Assembly: GCF_002563955.1 (NCBI RefSeq)
Contig: NZ_PDJE01000001.1
Coordinates: forward strand, 2,666,001 to 2,730,000
Direction: 5' to 3'
Source of the DNA: Paramicrobacterium agarici
Lineage (GTDB): Bacteria > Actinomycetota > Actinomycetes > Actinomycetales > Microbacteriaceae
Length of the DNA stretch: 64,000 bases
Part shown: piece after piece, positions 1 to 9,373 of the stretch
How positions within the stretch are numbered: position 1 is the stretch's first letter
Layout: each line of letters starts with the position of its first letter
The notes under the pieces: generated by a model
What the model saw: only the letters and a program-made list of their open reading frames with translations
Database searches by the model: none
Told to the model about the DNA's origin: nothing
Program-made: the position numbers and the translations under genes

Positions 1-135
1 GGAGACACCGGTCATCCCATCGTGCTGAGCGATCCGCGCGACCCGTCGAGCATCGCCATCGAGCAGGCGGCCGATTCGCTGCAGCGCAGAGGCAGGGGCC
101 TCTCCGGACGCAAGCTCGATCTGTCCCCCCGCTGA
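1..135 (+). CDS. mrp: Mrp/ApbC-family Fe-S carrier ATPase, C-terminal end (partial)
   Basis: Open in frame 1 from the window edge to a TGA at 133-135, giving the last 44 residues only. The opening GDTGHPIVLSDPRDPSS matches the conserved Mrp/NBP35 C-terminal stretch (G-TG-PIVL--P-S). The P-loop and the CxxC that carries the cluster lie outside the window. Mrp proteins bind and transfer Fe-S clusters in the cytoplasm. The nearby O-methyltransferase, tatB and mrp also cluster in mycobacteria, which supports the call. It converges on the methyltransferase gene with a 9-bp gap. Confidence 0.72.
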   Translation, partial: GDTGHPIVLSDPRDPSSIAIEQAADSLQRRGRGLSGRKLDLSPR

Positions 136-144
136 GGCAGCCCC

Positions 145-735
145 TCAGGCTCGCGCTGTGTGCACAGCACACGGCACCGTCACACCGGGAAAGGCGTCCA
201 TGCGGTACCACTCCGCGGCCACGTCGGTGAAGCCCGCCGCGGAGATATCGGCGGTGATCTCACGGTTGTACCGGCAGCCCTTGTCGAGGCGGCGCGTGAT
301 CGGCGAGATCAGGTTCTGCAGTCGCCGCATAGCCGTTCCAGGACTCGCGGCCAGGTGGTCGACGAGCACAAGGCGTCCGCCGGGCACGAGCACCCGATAA
401 AACTCGGCAAGGGACGCGGCAACGTCGTCGACAGAGCACATCACAAACGTCGCCACGACGCTGTCGACGTGCGCGTCGTCGAGCGGAATGCGTTCGCAGC
501 GGGCATCGAGCACCTCGTGCGTGTGACCCCGCGCGCGTGCGGTGCGGGCGAGCGCGCTGCGCGATGCCGCATGCGGTTCGAGGCCGATCCACGTAATCCC
601 CGGTGCAAAGCTCCCGAAATTGTCGCCGCGACCCGCACCGGCCTCGAGAACGGTTCCGGATGCTGTCGCCACCGCTCGTCGCCGAATGGCGTCGAGCTCG
701 GGCCAGCGCACACGCGGCGCGTTCATCGTTGACAT
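145..735 (-). CDS. Class I SAM-dependent methyltransferase (Methyltransf_11 type)
   Basis: 196 residues. Motif I is VLEAGAGRGDNF (about 29-40), the acidic ribose-binding residue is Glu53 in IGLEPH, and a later VLVPGGRLVLVDH (about 115-127) is the usual post-motif strand. This is a UbiE/METTL7-like small-molecule or lipid methyltransferase fold; the substrate is unknown. It is the third gene of a minus-strand run tatB - MFS - this gene, 33 bp after the MFS stop. A TACGCT box 6 nt before the ATG suggests it can also be transcribed on its own as a leaderless mRNA. A second in-frame ATG lies 9 nt downstream. Confidence 0.82.
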   Translation of the reverse strand: MSTMNAPRVRWPELDAIRRRAVATASGTVLEAGAGRGDNFGSFAPGITWIGLEPHAASRSALARTARARGHTHEVLDARCERIPLDDAHVDSVVATFVMCSVDDVAASLAEFYRVLVPGGRLVLVDHLAASPGTAMRRLQNLISPITRRLDKGCRYNREITADISAAGFTDVAAEWYRMDAFPGVTVPCAVHTARA

Positions 736-741
736 GGCGTG

Positions 742-747
742 AGCGTA
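742..747 (-). promoter_or_regulatory. Candidate -10 box, leaderless methyltransferase transcript
   Basis: TACGCT on the minus strand, six bases before the ATG at 735. The spacing puts the transcription start on the start codon. No convincing -35 was seen. Confidence 0.35.
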
Positions 748-768
748 CCGAACCGGCGGTTCATGTCG

Positions 769-1977
769 CTAGTTCTCGCGCAGCATCCCTGCCGCCACGA
801 TCACGGCAACGGCAGCGAGCGCGATGACCATGATGGCCGTGCCCATCCATCCGCCGCCGGCGAGAAAGATGCCGCCGAGCCAGCCGAATACGCTCGACCC
901 CGCGTAGTACGAGAGGTTGTACAGCGATGATGCCTGCGCTCGCCCCACGGTTGCCACCGCGCCCGTCCAGCCGGACGCGATCGAGTGTGCGGCGAAGAAC
1001 CCGGCGGTCATCACGATGAGTCCGGCGAGTACGAGCACCAGCTGCTCGCTCATCGTGGCGGCGACGCCCGCGACCATGACGAGAACCCCGGCGACGAGCA
1101 CCGCACGGCGCCCGAAGCGAGCCGCAAGGGCACCCGCCCATGACGATGACCACGTGCCCCCGAGGTACGCGAGAAAGATGAGGCTGACGATCGTCGGCGG
1201 CAGCGAGAACGGTTCGGACATGAGGCGAAAGCCGAGAAAGTTGTACACCGCGACAAAGCCGCCCATGAGCAGAAACGCTTGCGCGTACAGGGCGAGAAGC
1301 CGCGGATCCGATATGGCAGCTCGAATTCTCACGCTCACGGAGGACGCTTTCTGCGTGCGGAGTCGCGGCGGAACGAACCCGCGGGGCTGTGGCGTGAGTA
1401 CGGCGAAGCCGACAGCGCAGAGCGCGCACAGAGCCGCCACCACGATGATCCCCGCCTGCCAGGTGAGCACCTCGGCGACGGGTCCGGAGATGATTCGTCC
1501 ACTCAATCCGCCGATCGTCGTACCGGCGATATACGTTCCCGCCGCGCGCGTGGCATGCTCGGGAACGATCTCCTCGGCAAGGTACGCGATCGCGACGGCG
1601 GGCACACCTCCGATCAGCAGTCCTTCGACAAATCGGCCGGCCAGCATTAGCTCGAGCGTCGGCGCGAACGGAACGGCGAACCCGACGAGCGTTGCTCCGC
1701 ACACGGCGGCGATCATGGCCCGAACCCGCCCCACACGGTCTGCGACAAGCGACCAGGGAAGCACGCCGATGGCCAGGCCGAGCGTCGCCGCCGAGATGAT
1801 GAGCGCGCTCGTCGCCTCACTCACACCGAGGTCGTGTGCGATGAGCGGAAGAACCGCTTGCGGCGCATACAGCTGGGCGAACGTTGCGACTCCGGCGAGA
1901 AACAGTCCGAACAGCACGCGACGGTAGGCGGGCGTCCCGCGCACGCGCCCGCGCCAGGCCTCCGGTTCGCTCATCAT
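769..1977 (-). CDS. MFS transporter (AraJ/YnfM-like exporter)
   Basis: 402 residues with about 12 hydrophobic segments. Motif A of the major facilitator superfamily is visible as LPWSLVADRVGRVRA after TM2 (about 74-88), and TM5 carries a Gly/Pro-rich stretch. Proton-driven drug or metabolite efflux is the usual role; the substrate cannot be read. It starts 34 bp after tatB and is followed 33 bp later by the methyltransferase, so the three may be co-transcribed. In mycobacteria tatB and mrp lie closer together, so the MFS/methyltransferase pair may be an insertion between them. Confidence 0.85.
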   Translation of the reverse strand: MMSEPEAWRGRVRGTPAYRRVLFGLFLAGVATFAQLYAPQAVLPLIAHDLGVSEATSALIISAATLGLAIGVLPWSLVADRVGRVRAMIAAVCGATLVGFAVPFAPTLELMLAGRFVEGLLIGGVPAVAIAYLAEEIVPEHATRAAGTYIAGTTIGGLSGRIISGPVAEVLTWQAGIIVVAALCALCAVGFAVLTPQPRGFVPPRLRTQKASSVSVRIRAAISDPRLLALYAQAFLLMGGFVAVYNFLGFRLMSEPFSLPPTIVSLIFLAYLGGTWSSSWAGALAARFGRRAVLVAGVLVMVAGVAATMSEQLVLVLAGLIVMTAGFFAAHSIASGWTGAVATVGRAQASSLYNLSYYAGSSVFGWLGGIFLAGGGWMGTAIMVIALAAVAVIVAAGMLREN

Positions 1978-2011
1978 GGCCGCCAGCCCTGCGACTCACG
2001 CCGCAGAGCGA

Positions 2012-2386
2012 TCAGGTGGCCTCCGCATCGAACGGCGGCGCCATCACCTCTTTGCCCGACTCGAGCATCTGCTGGCGCGACGCGGGCTTCGGCTCCTTCG
2101 CAGCGGGAGAAATCACGGGCTTGGCTGGCTCGTCGTCTTCGAGGAGCGCTTCGCGAATGATGCGTCGCGGATCGTACTGCCGCGGATCGAGCTTCTGCCA
2201 ATCGACGTCGTCGAAATCTTCGCCCATTTCGTCGCGCACGCGGGTCTTGGCGTCCCGTGCCATATTGCGCACGTTCTTGACCAGTTGCGCGAGTTTCGCT
2301 GCATACATGGGAACGCGCTCTGGCCCGAGCAGGAACACGGCAATGACAGCGATGATGATGATCTTGTCTGCCGTCAAACCGAACAC
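2012..2386 (-). CDS. tatB: Sec-independent (Tat) translocase subunit TatB
   Basis: 124 residues. A short N-terminal membrane helix (about 7-20) runs into the family hallmark LGPERVP (20-26), then an amphipathic helix rich in Lys/Arg and a charged C-terminal tail. The motif and length fit TatB better than TatA. With TatC it would recognise folded twin-arginine substrates. The start is a GTG with no Shine-Dalgarno, but TAGTCT lies exactly 6 nt upstream, so the message is probably leaderless. It diverges from the O-methyltransferase gene, as related genes do in mycobacteria. Confidence 0.88.
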   Translation of the reverse strand: MFGLTADKIIIIAVIAVFLLGPERVPMYAAKLAQLVKNVRNMARDAKTRVRDEMGEDFDDVDWQKLDPRQYDPRRIIREALLEDDEPAKPVISPAAKEPKPASRQQMLESGKEVMAPPFDAEAT

Positions 2387-2392
2387 GAATTC

Positions 2393-2398
2393 AGACTA
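2393..2398 (-). promoter_or_regulatory. Candidate -10 box, leaderless tatB transcript
   Basis: TAGTCT on the minus strand followed by six bases and the GTG of tatB at 2386. Confidence 0.42.
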
Positions 2399-2469
2399 CC
2401 GTGTCGCGCCTCAAGGCGTGCTTGGACCGGGCCGCATACACTTGCAATCGAGCAGATTCAGGAGCCGCC

Positions 2470-3099
2470 GTGTCTACACAAGAGTCGAACTGGAAGTACA
2501 CCGACGACGTCGTCGATGAATCCGAGGCCATTCGCTCGGCTCGCGCGCAGTCGCTCGAGCTCGGCGTCACGCCGGTCACTCCGGGCACGGGAGCGCAGCT
2601 GGCGCTCATCGCAGCGGCGAGCGCAGCGCGCAACATCATGGAGATCGGCACGGGTTGCGGCGTTTCCGGCCTGTGGATGCTGTCAGCGCAGCCTCGCAGC
2701 GTGCTCACGACGATCGACTCGGAGTCCGAGCATCTCGGCGCTGCACGCTCAGCATTCACCGATGCCGGCATCGGGTCGGCGCGTACGCGACTGATCACGG
2801 GCAGGACTCACGAGGTCCTCCCCCGCATGAACGAAGACTCCTACGATCTCGTGCTCGTCGATGCCGACCCCGGCGAAGTTATCGAGAACGTCGAGCACGC
2901 ACTGCGCCTAGCTCGCGTCGGCGGAACTGTTCTGATTCCACGCGCCCTGCACAAGGGAAAGGTCGCAGACCCGGTGCAGCGCGACGACGTGACGAGCGCC
3001 TTCCGCTCGGTCATCGAGGAGGTCGCCACCTCCGATGCCGTCGTGAGCGCCATTAGTCCCGTCGGAGACGGCCTGCTTCAGCTGACAAAGCTCGGCTGA
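2470..3099 (+). CDS. O-methyltransferase family protein (Rv1220c-like)
   Basis: 209 residues from a GTG preceded by AGGAG five bases upstream (2460-2464); an upstream in-frame extension to 2401 has no ribosome site and was dropped. The SAM site MEIGTGCGVSG (about 57-67) and the LVLVDADP stretch (about 127-134) match the Methyltransf_3/24 catechol-OMT-like family. The natural substrate of the mycobacterial homologue is not established. It diverges from tatB and converges on the DUF3117 gene across a strong hairpin. Confidence 0.82.
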   Translation: MSTQESNWKYTDDVVDESEAIRSARAQSLELGVTPVTPGTGAQLALIAAASAARNIMEIGTGCGVSGLWMLSAQPRSVLTTIDSESEHLGAARSAFTDAGIGSARTRLITGRTHEVLPRMNEDSYDLVLVDADPGEVIENVEHALRLARVGGTVLIPRALHKGKVADPVQRDDVTSAFRSVIEEVATSDAVVSAISPVGDGLLQLTKLG

Positions 3100-3122
3100 C
3101 GCTACCGGCGAGTTCGCGCACA

Positions 3123-3169
3123 AACGCTGTGGGCGCGCGATCCCCATCGAATCGCGCGCCCACAGCGTT
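3123..3169. terminator. Bidirectional terminator between convergent genes
   Basis: Perfect 19-bp inverted repeat (3123-3141 and 3151-3169) with a 9-nt loop, located between the O-methyltransferase stop and the DUF3117 stop. It is very GC-rich, with no long T run. Confidence 0.78.
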
Positions 3170-3181
3170 GCCTTGCCAGCT

Positions 3182-3352
3182 CTAGCTGGCGACGACACCC
3201 GCAAGGGCGTCGTGGAGCTCTTTGGCCTCGTCATCGTTCACCGAAACGACGAGTCGTCCGCCCCCTTCCAACGGCACACGGACAATGATCAGCCGACCTT
3301 CCTTTACAGCCTCCATAGGCCCATCTCCGGTCCTCGGCTTCATTGCTGCCAT
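3182..3352 (-). CDS. DUF3117 small conserved actinobacterial protein
   Basis: 56 residues, beginning MAAMKPRTGDGPMEAVKEGR and ending LHDALAGVVAS. This is the strongly conserved DUF3117 family found across Actinobacteria; its function is unknown. A GGGGAG site sits six bases before the ATG, and a second in-frame Met is residue 4. It has its own promoter (TTGGCA, 18 bp, GATAAT) about 30 nt upstream. In many genomes it lies close to the O-methyltransferase and tatB, as here. Confidence 0.9.
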   Translation of the reverse strand: MAAMKPRTGDGPMEAVKEGRLIIVRVPLEGGGRLVVSVNDDEAKELHDALAGVVAS

Positions 3353-3381
3353 TCGGCTCCCCTTTCGTGCAGTGTGTCCCC

Positions 3382-3411
3382 ATTATCCCGTGAATTCGGA
3401 ATCCGTGCCAA
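3382..3411 (-). promoter_or_regulatory. SigA-like promoter of the DUF3117 gene
   Basis: On the minus strand TTGGCA (3411-3406), an 18-bp spacer and GATAAT (3387-3382), about 30 nt before the start codon. One of the best consensus promoters in the window. Confidence 0.6.
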
Positions 3412-3434
3412 TCCCGACGTCATGCGAGCACATG

Positions 3435-4637
3435 TTACGGCGGCGTCCAGTCATAGCCGCTCACACTCCAGCACGCCCACAGCCACGCCCACTGCAGCGC
3501 GAGACTGACGGCGACGGCTGCCACGCGATATGCGCGTGACCGTGGAACCGCGAACGCCCCAGCGATCGGAAAGACGGGCGCCAGAAGCCGGAACGTGCTC
3601 GACTGCGGAAAGAAGACGGCGAGCAGGTACACGAGGTACGAGACGACCCACAGTCTCAGAGTGACCCCGATCCGTCTCGCGGGTCTGCTAACCAGGCCGA
3701 TGGCGACGATCGCCAGAATCGGCACGAGCGCGACAGCCCCGAAGTCGACGCCGAACCAGCGCTGCGCCCACCAGTTCGCGCCGTCGATCCACGGCTCGAA
3801 TGGTACGAGGGGCCCGTAGCCGACGTACGACGACCGCCACGCCAGCTCGGTGTCGGTGTATGCCGTCATCGACCCCGTCACAGCCCAGGCTATGAGAAGC
3901 CAGGCGACTCCCATGACGGCGCTGACGATTCCCGCCACGCTGAGGCACACGAATTCAGAGAGGGAGAATGGATGCCGCGAGCGCGTCCACACGCGATGCA
4001 CGAGGTGCAGCAGCAGAAAGAGCGCGAACGCCAGCCCGCTCGGGCGCGTCAGTGCCATGACCGCGATCACCGGGATCGCCGTGAGATATCGGCGTCTCAT
4101 CACCAGCAGCAGCGCAAAGCCCAGCAGAAGCAGATACAGCGACTCTGCGTAGGCGACCTGCAGGATCGGCGATACGGGTGCCACAGAGAAGAGCACGACG
4201 GCGAAAAGCGCCGTCCGCCGGTCGAGCACCTCGCGCATGAGCGTGAAGAACACGACGGCGGCGCCGAAGCCGCAGGGCACCGACACGACGAGCGCTGCAA
4301 CATCCCACGGCAGCTGAGTAAGGCCCATCACGATCCGCACGACGCCCGGGTACACCGGCATGAATGCCCACGCGTTCTCAGCGATGTGGCCGTCGTCGGT
4401 CACCGGAAGGTCGCTCGGGTAACCCGAGAACGCGACGATCTGATACCAGCGTCCGTCCCAGATCGACGCGAACGCCGCGTAGTCGGGCGATGGCCCTGTC
4501 CATGCGTTCGCCCGCTGGTTGGCGGCGAACCACAGCATCATGAGCGTCGTGACGAGGCGAGCGGCGCCGTAGATGAGAAGCACTCGCCCCCAGTCGGGCG
4601 TTCGCGCCCAGCGGGCGACGAGGCGCGGCACCGTCAC
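3435..4637 (-). CDS. Polytopic membrane protein, GT-C/PIG-V-like glycosyltransferase
   Basis: 400 residues with roughly 9-11 hydrophobic segments. The region between the first two segments contains WDGRWYQ and, further on, NAWAFMPVYP, a layout typical of the first extracytoplasmic loop of GT-C/PIG-V-like polyprenyl-phosphate-sugar mannosyltransferases. It begins 7 bp after the dapE stop on the same strand, so it is probably co-transcribed with dapE. The sugar donor and acceptor are not evident. It could instead be an unrelated polytopic protein. Confidence 0.55.
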   Translation of the reverse strand: MTVPRLVARWARTPDWGRVLLIYGAARLVTTLMMLWFAANQRANAWTGPSPDYAAFASIWDGRWYQIVAFSGYPSDLPVTDDGHIAENAWAFMPVYPGVVRIVMGLTQLPWDVAALVVSVPCGFGAAVVFFTLMREVLDRRTALFAVVLFSVAPVSPILQVAYAESLYLLLLGFALLLVMRRRYLTAIPVIAVMALTRPSGLAFALFLLLHLVHRVWTRSRHPFSLSEFVCLSVAGIVSAVMGVAWLLIAWAVTGSMTAYTDTELAWRSSYVGYGPLVPFEPWIDGANWWAQRWFGVDFGAVALVPILAIVAIGLVSRPARRIGVTLRLWVVSYLVYLLAVFFPQSSTFRLLAPVFPIAGAFAVPRSRAYRVAAVAVSLALQWAWLWACWSVSGYDWTPP

Positions 4638-4644
4638 CGGATGA

Positions 4645-5727
4645 TCACTCTCCGAGGAGCCAGTGCCTCAGACCCGTCTCGCAGGCGCGGATCTCATCTG
4701 TCGCGCAGCGCTCATCATCGGTGTGAGCTTTCAACGGGTCGCCTGGCCCATAGTTCACGGCCGGTACGCCGAGCGCCGAGAAGCGCGCCACATCCGTCCA
4801 ACCGTATTTCGGCTTTGCCTGCCCGCCGACCGCGGCGAGAAACTGCTGAGCAAGTGGAGCGTCGAGCCCCGGTCTGGCGGACTCTGCGCGGTCGACGACA
4901 GTGATCTCCATGTCCGGGAACAGGTCGCGCACGTGCTCAAGCGCCTCATCCACGGTCTTGTCTGGCGCGAAGCGATAGTTGACGTGGATCATTCCCTCGT
5001 CGGGAATCACGTTTCCCGCGATGCCTCCCGTGATGCCGACGGCGTTGAGGCCTTCCCTGTAGGCAAGACCGTCGACGTCGATCGTCTTCGGCTGGTAGTC
5101 GGCGAGCACGGCGAGCGCGGGCGCCAGCTTGTGGATGGCGTTCTCCCCGACCCATGCCCGGCCCGAATGCGCTCGGGTTCCGAAAGCGCGCAGCTCGACC
5201 CTGAGACTTCCGTTGCATCCTCCCTCCACCTGGGCGCTTGTCGGCTCCCCGAGAATCGCGAAATCTCCCGCAAGCAGTTCAGGGCGCGTGCGCGCGATTC
5301 GACCGAGACTGTTGAGTTCGGCGGCCACTTCTTCGTGGTCGTACCAGATCCAGGTCACGTCGACGAGCGGAGCAGACAGCTCGACAGCGAGCTTGAGTTG
5401 CACGGCGACCCCCGCCTTCATGTCAACGGAGCCACGTCCCCACAGGTACTCGCGGTCATCGATCGTCTCGACGTGCGAGGGCACATTTCCGGCGATCGGA
5501 ACGGTGTCGAGATGCCCGGCGAGCACGACGCGCTGGTCGCGGCCGAGATGCGTGCGCGCGATCACGGTATCGCCATCGCGAATGACCTCGAGGTGCTCCG
5601 CCTGGCGAACCGCCGCCTCGACAGCATCCGCTATCTGCCCCTCATGTCCCGACTCCGAGGGAATGTCACAGAGCGCGCGAGTGATATCGATCGACGAGGC
5701 CGTGAGGTCGAGAACCGGTTGAGGCAT
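4645..5727 (-). CDS. dapE: Succinyl-diaminopimelate desuccinylase
   Basis: 360 residues of the M20/dinuclear zinc hydrolase family. Metal and catalytic motifs are visible: LAGHLDTVP (His72, Asp74), GSVDMKAG (Asp102), and YDHEEV with the Glu pair at 132-133. It hydrolyses N-succinyl-LL-diaminopimelate to LL-diaminopimelate in lysine and peptidoglycan synthesis. It diverges from dapD, the enzyme that adds the succinyl group. The ATG has TAGACT six bases upstream and no ribosome site, so a leaderless message is likely. Confidence 0.92.
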   Translation of the reverse strand: MPQPVLDLTASSIDITRALCDIPSESGHEGQIADAVEAAVRQAEHLEVIRDGDTVIARTHLGRDQRVVLAGHLDTVPIAGNVPSHVETIDDREYLWGRGSVDMKAGVAVQLKLAVELSAPLVDVTWIWYDHEEVAAELNSLGRIARTRPELLAGDFAILGEPTSAQVEGGCNGSLRVELRAFGTRAHSGRAWVGENAIHKLAPALAVLADYQPKTIDVDGLAYREGLNAVGITGGIAGNVIPDEGMIHVNYRFAPDKTVDEALEHVRDLFPDMEITVVDRAESARPGLDAPLAQQFLAAVGGQAKPKYGWTDVARFSALGVPAVNYGPGDPLKAHTDDERCATDEIRACETGLRHWLLGE

Positions 5728-5733
5728 GCACTC

Positions 5734-5739
5734 AGTCTA
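5734..5739 (-). promoter_or_regulatory. Candidate -10 box, leaderless dapE transcript
   Basis: TAGACT on the minus strand, six bases before the dapE ATG at 5727. Confidence 0.42.
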
Positions 5740-5789
5740 TGGGCGCGCACTGCGTCAGCGACGAATGCGGGAGGGGCCGCCGTGTTCGG

Positions 5790-5795
5790 TAATCT
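5790..5795 (+). promoter_or_regulatory. Candidate -10 box, leaderless dapD transcript
   Basis: TAATCT seven bases before the ATG at 5803. With the dapE box it forms a compact divergent promoter region of about 75 bp. Confidence 0.42.
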
Positions 5796-5802
5796 GGTGG
5801 TC

Positions 5803-6765
5803 ATGACCAGCGCTTCACAGGGAAATCCGACAACCGCATGGGGGTACGGCCTCGCCACCATCGCTTCTGACGGGACGGTGCTCGACACCTGGTTTCCCTC
5901 GCCGCAGCTGGGTTCCATTCCCGAGAACCGCGAGAAGTGGATCGCACCGGCCGAACTCGAGCAGCTCGCCGTTCCCGACCCTCGCCGCGCTGTGTCCGTG
6001 GACATCGTCACGATCGAGTCAGATCTGGAGCAGCCGATCTCGAGCACATCAGACGCGTACCTGCGGCTCCATCTGCTGTCGCACCTGCTCGTGCGACCCA
6101 ACACGATATCGCTCGACGGCATCTTCGGGCACTTGCCCGTTGTCGCGTGGACGAACGCTGGTCCTATGCTTCCCGGCGATTTCGAGCGCATGCGGCCGGC
6201 GCTTCTGCGGCAGGGCATCCACGCGGTGAGCCTCGACAAGTTTCCGCGCCTCACCGACTATGTCCTGCCCGAGCGCGTGCGCATCGGAGACGCGTCTCGT
6301 GTCCGACTCGGCGCGCACCTCGCGCCGGGTACGACGGTCATGCACGAGGGCTTCGTGAACTACAACGCGGGAACACTCGGATCCTCCATGGTCGAGGGGC
6401 GCATCTCGCAGGGCGTCGTCGTCGGCGACGGAAGTGACATCGGCGGTGGAGCATCCATCATGGGAACGCTGTCTGGCGGAGGTTCTCAGCGGATCACCAT
6501 CGGCGAGCGCGCGCTTCTGGGAGCGAACTCGGGCATCGGCATCTCACTCGGAGACGACTCGGTCGTCGAGGCGGGTCTCTACATCACCGCGGGCACGAAG
6601 ATCACGGTGATCGACCCCGGCTCGACGGAGACGCGCTCCGTCAAGGCCGTCGAGCTGAGCGGAATGCCTGCCCTGCTGTTCCGGCGCAATTCGGTGTCGG
6701 GCGGGGTCGAGGTTCTGCCTCGCTCCGGTTCTGGCGTCACCCTCAACGACGCACTTCACGTCTGA
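5803..6765 (+). CDS. dapD: Tetrahydrodipicolinate N-succinyltransferase
   Basis: 320 residues, close to the length of the mycobacterial enzyme. The N-terminus reads [20 protein letters not shown]. The C-terminal half shows the left-handed beta-helix hexapeptide pattern ([20 protein letters not shown], then [19 protein letters not shown]). It transfers succinyl from succinyl-CoA to tetrahydrodipicolinate, the first step of the succinylase branch. The ATG at 5803 was chosen because homology begins there. A long upstream in-frame extension lies antisense to dapE and is not real. Confidence 0.92.
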   Translation: MTSASQGNPTTAWGYGLATIASDGTVLDTWFPSPQLGSIPENREKWIAPAELEQLAVPDPRRAVSVDIVTIESDLEQPISSTSDAYLRLHLLSHLLVRPNTISLDGIFGHLPVVAWTNAGPMLPGDFERMRPALLRQGIHAVSLDKFPRLTDYVLPERVRIGDASRVRLGAHLAPGTTVMHEGFVNYNAGTLGSSMVEGRISQGVVVGDGSDIGGGASIMGTLSGGGSQRITIGERALLGANSGIGISLGDDSVVEAGLYITAGTKITVIDPGSTETRSVKAVELSGMPALLFRRNSVSGGVEVLPRSGSGVTLNDALHV

Positions 6766-6814
6766 CCTGTCCCCCTCGCGCTCTCGCGAATCCTCGTCCC
6801 CGCTAAGGAGCACC

Positions 6815-9373
6815 GTGGCTCATTCCCTGTCCCGCCGCATCGGGCGCGTCGTCCTCTGGATCATCGTTGCCCTGCTGGTGCTCGGCCTGATCGGCGCCGG
6901 TTTGGCGTTCTGGACCGTCCAGCGCTCGTTCCCGAAGACTGAGGGCACCATCGACATCCCCGGTCTCGAGCACGAGGTCACGGTCACGCGCGACGCGTAC
7001 GGCATTCCGCAGATCACCGCCGAGTCGGCACATGATCTGTTTTTGGCGCAGGGCTTCGTGCAGGCGCAGGACCGCTTCTGGGAGATGGACTTTCGCCGGC
7101 ACGTGACGTCGGGCAGGCTGAGCGAGATGTTCGGTGAGAGCCAGGTCAGCACCGACACGTTCATCCGCACGCTCGGCTGGCGCAAGGTAGCCGAGAAAGA
7201 GGTTGACGCGCTCGACGACACGTCGCGCGCCTACTACGAGGCCTACGCCGACGGCGTCAACGCGTACCTCGACACGCACTCGGGCGCCGACATCTCGCTT
7301 GAGTACGCCGTGCTCGGCTTTCAGAACCCCGAGTACTCCCCCGAACCGTGGACTCCTGCCGACAGCGTGGCGTGGCTCAAGGCGATGGCGTGGGACCTGC
7401 GGTCGAACCTCGAGCAGGAGATCGACAGGGCGATTCTCTCAACGTCGATGAGCTCGAGCCAGATCGCGACGCTCTACCCGGAGTACCCGTACGACATACA
7501 CCCCACGATCGTCAGCGAGCCGAGCGTGCAGAGTGCCGCGCCGCATGACACGCAGGGAACGGATGCTGTCGCCGACAACGCCGCGACAGACGCCATTGCG
7601 CCTCAACTCGCACAGCTCTCGGAGCTGCTGCGCGGAATGCCGACCCTGCTGGGCGACGCGGGAAGCGACATCGGGTCGAACTCGTGGGTCGTGTCCGGTG
7701 ATCACACGGCCACGGGAAAGCCTCTGCTCGCCAACGACCCTCACCTCGGCCCCGTCATGCCCTCCGTCTGGTACCAGATGGGACTGCACTGCAAATCGGT
7801 CTCTGAGCAATGCCCGTTCGACGTCTCGGGCTACACCTTCTCTGGTCTGCCCGGCGTGATCATCGGTCACAACGACTCCATCGCGTGGGGCTTCACGAAC
7901 CTCGGGCCCGACGTCGCGGACCTCTACATCGAGAAGATCGATACGCAAGAGGGAACGTATCGGCTCGACGGCGAAGACGTTCCGCTCGATGTGCGCACCG
8001 AGACCATCTCGGTGGCGGGAGGCGACGACGTCGAGATCACTGTGCGCTCAACAGAGCGCGGTCCGCTCGTGAGCGGTCTCACGGGTGACTACACGACGAT
8101 CGCCAATGACGCTGCCAACACAATCGATCTGTCCGAGGGTGAGAGCCTCGGCGTCTCGCTGCAATGGACGGCGCTCACGCCGGGAAACACCGCCAGCGCC
8201 GTCTTCGCCATGAACGAAGCACGCGACTGGGACTCCTTCCGCGACGCCGCGAAGCTCTTCGACGTCCCCAGCCAGAACTTGATCTTCGCCGACACCGAGG
8301 GCAACATCGGGTACCAGGCGCCAGGGCTCGTTCCCGTGCGCAAAACGGGCGACGGCACGACGCCGCTGCCCGGCTGGACGAGCGAGAACGGCTGGAGCGG
8401 CTACGTCGACTTCGAGAAGCTGCCGAGCACCTACAACCCGCCGCAGGGCTACATCGTCACGGCCAACAACGCGGCCGTCGGGCCGGACTACCCCGTCTTC
8501 ATTACGAGGGACTGGGATGCCGGCTACCGTGCCGAGCGCATCACCGAGCGCCTGACAGACCTCATCGACTCGGGCGACCCGCTAACGGCGCAGGACATGT
8601 CTGACATTCAGGCGGACAACCACAACGCTATCGCCGAGGTGCTCGTCCCCTACCTGCTCGAGGCGACGCCGAGCGAGCACACCCTTCAGGCGCGTGCGCT
8701 GCTCGCGGAGTGGGACTATTCCGACGACGTCGACAGCGCAGCATCCGCCTATTTCAATATCGTGTGGAAGAACCTTCTCGAGCAGGTCTTCGCCCCGAAG
8801 CTGCCCGAGACGCAGGCTCCCGAGGGCAGCGCCCGCTGGTTCCAGATCGTCACGAACCTTCTGCCGTTGAGCCAGTCGGCGTGGTGGGCCGACGACGATG
8901 TGTCGACGCGTGATGAGGCGCTCGCGCGGGCGATGGACGCCGCGTGGGACGAAGCCGTCGACCTCATGGGCGATGATCCGAGCGCGTGGACCTGGGGCGA
9001 CCTGCACACCCTCACGGTGCGCAACGCGAGTCTCGGCGAGTCGGGAATCGGACTCATCGAGCAGCTCTTCAACCGCGGGCCGTACGCGGTCGGCGGCGGT
9101 TCGAGCGTCGTCAACGCGAACGGCTGGAGCGCCTCGCAGGGGTACGAGGTCAACTGGGTGCCGTCGATGCGGCAGGTGATCGATCTGTCAGACTTCGATG
9201 CCTCGACCTGGATCAACCTCACGGGTGCGTCAGGGCACGCGTATCATCCGCATTACGTCGATCAGGCACCGCTCTGGGCCGACCACAAGACCCTCCCGTG
9301 GGCGTTTACGTCCGATGCGAGGGCGGATGCTGCCGAGCACACTCTCACGCTGGCCCCGGCCTCCGAAAAATGA
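6815..9373 (+). CDS. Penicillin acylase family (Ntn-hydrolase) protein
   Basis: 852 residues from a GTG with AAGGAG four bases upstream. A membrane anchor or uncleaved signal lies at about 11-34, followed by the alpha-chain region with KTEGTIDIPGLEHEV and ITRDAYGIP-like sequence. The junction GSNSWVVSG places the putative autocatalytic nucleophile at Ser288, with HTATGKPLLANDPHLG after it, typical of penicillin-G-acylase-type N-terminal nucleophile hydrolases. Actual substrates may be acyl-homoserine lactones, beta-lactams or other N-acyl amides; sequence alone cannot decide. The stop codon sits inside the 5' arm of a long hairpin. Confidence 0.87.
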   Translation: MAHSLSRRIGRVVLWIIVALLVLGLIGAGLAFWTVQRSFPKTEGTIDIPGLEHEVTVTRDAYGIPQITAESAHDLFLAQGFVQAQDRFWEMDFRRHVTSGRLSEMFGESQVSTDTFIRTLGWRKVAEKEVDALDDTSRAYYEAYADGVNAYLDTHSGADISLEYAVLGFQNPEYSPEPWTPADSVAWLKAMAWDLRSNLEQEIDRAILSTSMSSSQIATLYPEYPYDIHPTIVSEPSVQSAAPHDTQGTDAVADNAATDAIAPQLAQLSELLRGMPTLLGDAGSDIGSNSWVVSGDHTATGKPLLANDPHLGPVMPSVWYQMGLHCKSVSEQCPFDVSGYTFSGLPGVIIGHNDSIAWGFTNLGPDVADLYIEKIDTQEGTYRLDGEDVPLDVRTETISVAGGDDVEITVRSTERGPLVSGLTGDYTTIANDAANTIDLSEGESLGVSLQWTALTPGNTASAVFAMNEARDWDSFRDAAKLFDVPSQNLIFADTEGNIGYQAPGLVPVRKTGDGTTPLPGWTSENGWSGYVDFEKLPSTYNPPQGYIVTANNAAVGPDYPVFITRDWDAGYRAERITERLTDLIDSGDPLTAQDMSDIQADNHNAIAEVLVPYLLEATPSEHTLQARALLAEWDYSDDVDSAASAYFNIVWKNLLEQVFAPKLPETQAPEGSARWFQIVTNLLPLSQSAWWADDDVSTRDEALARAMDAAWDEAVDLMGDDPSAWTWGDLHTLTVRNASLGESGIGLIEQLFNRGPYAVGGGSSVVNANGWSASQGYEVNWVPSMRQVIDLSDFDASTWINLTGASGHAYHPHYVDQAPLWADHKTLPWAFTSDARADAAEHTLTLAPASEK

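Noticed and set aside
4663..5802. Long N-terminal extension of dapD
   Set aside because: It runs antisense through dapE; homology and a -10 box place the start at 5803.
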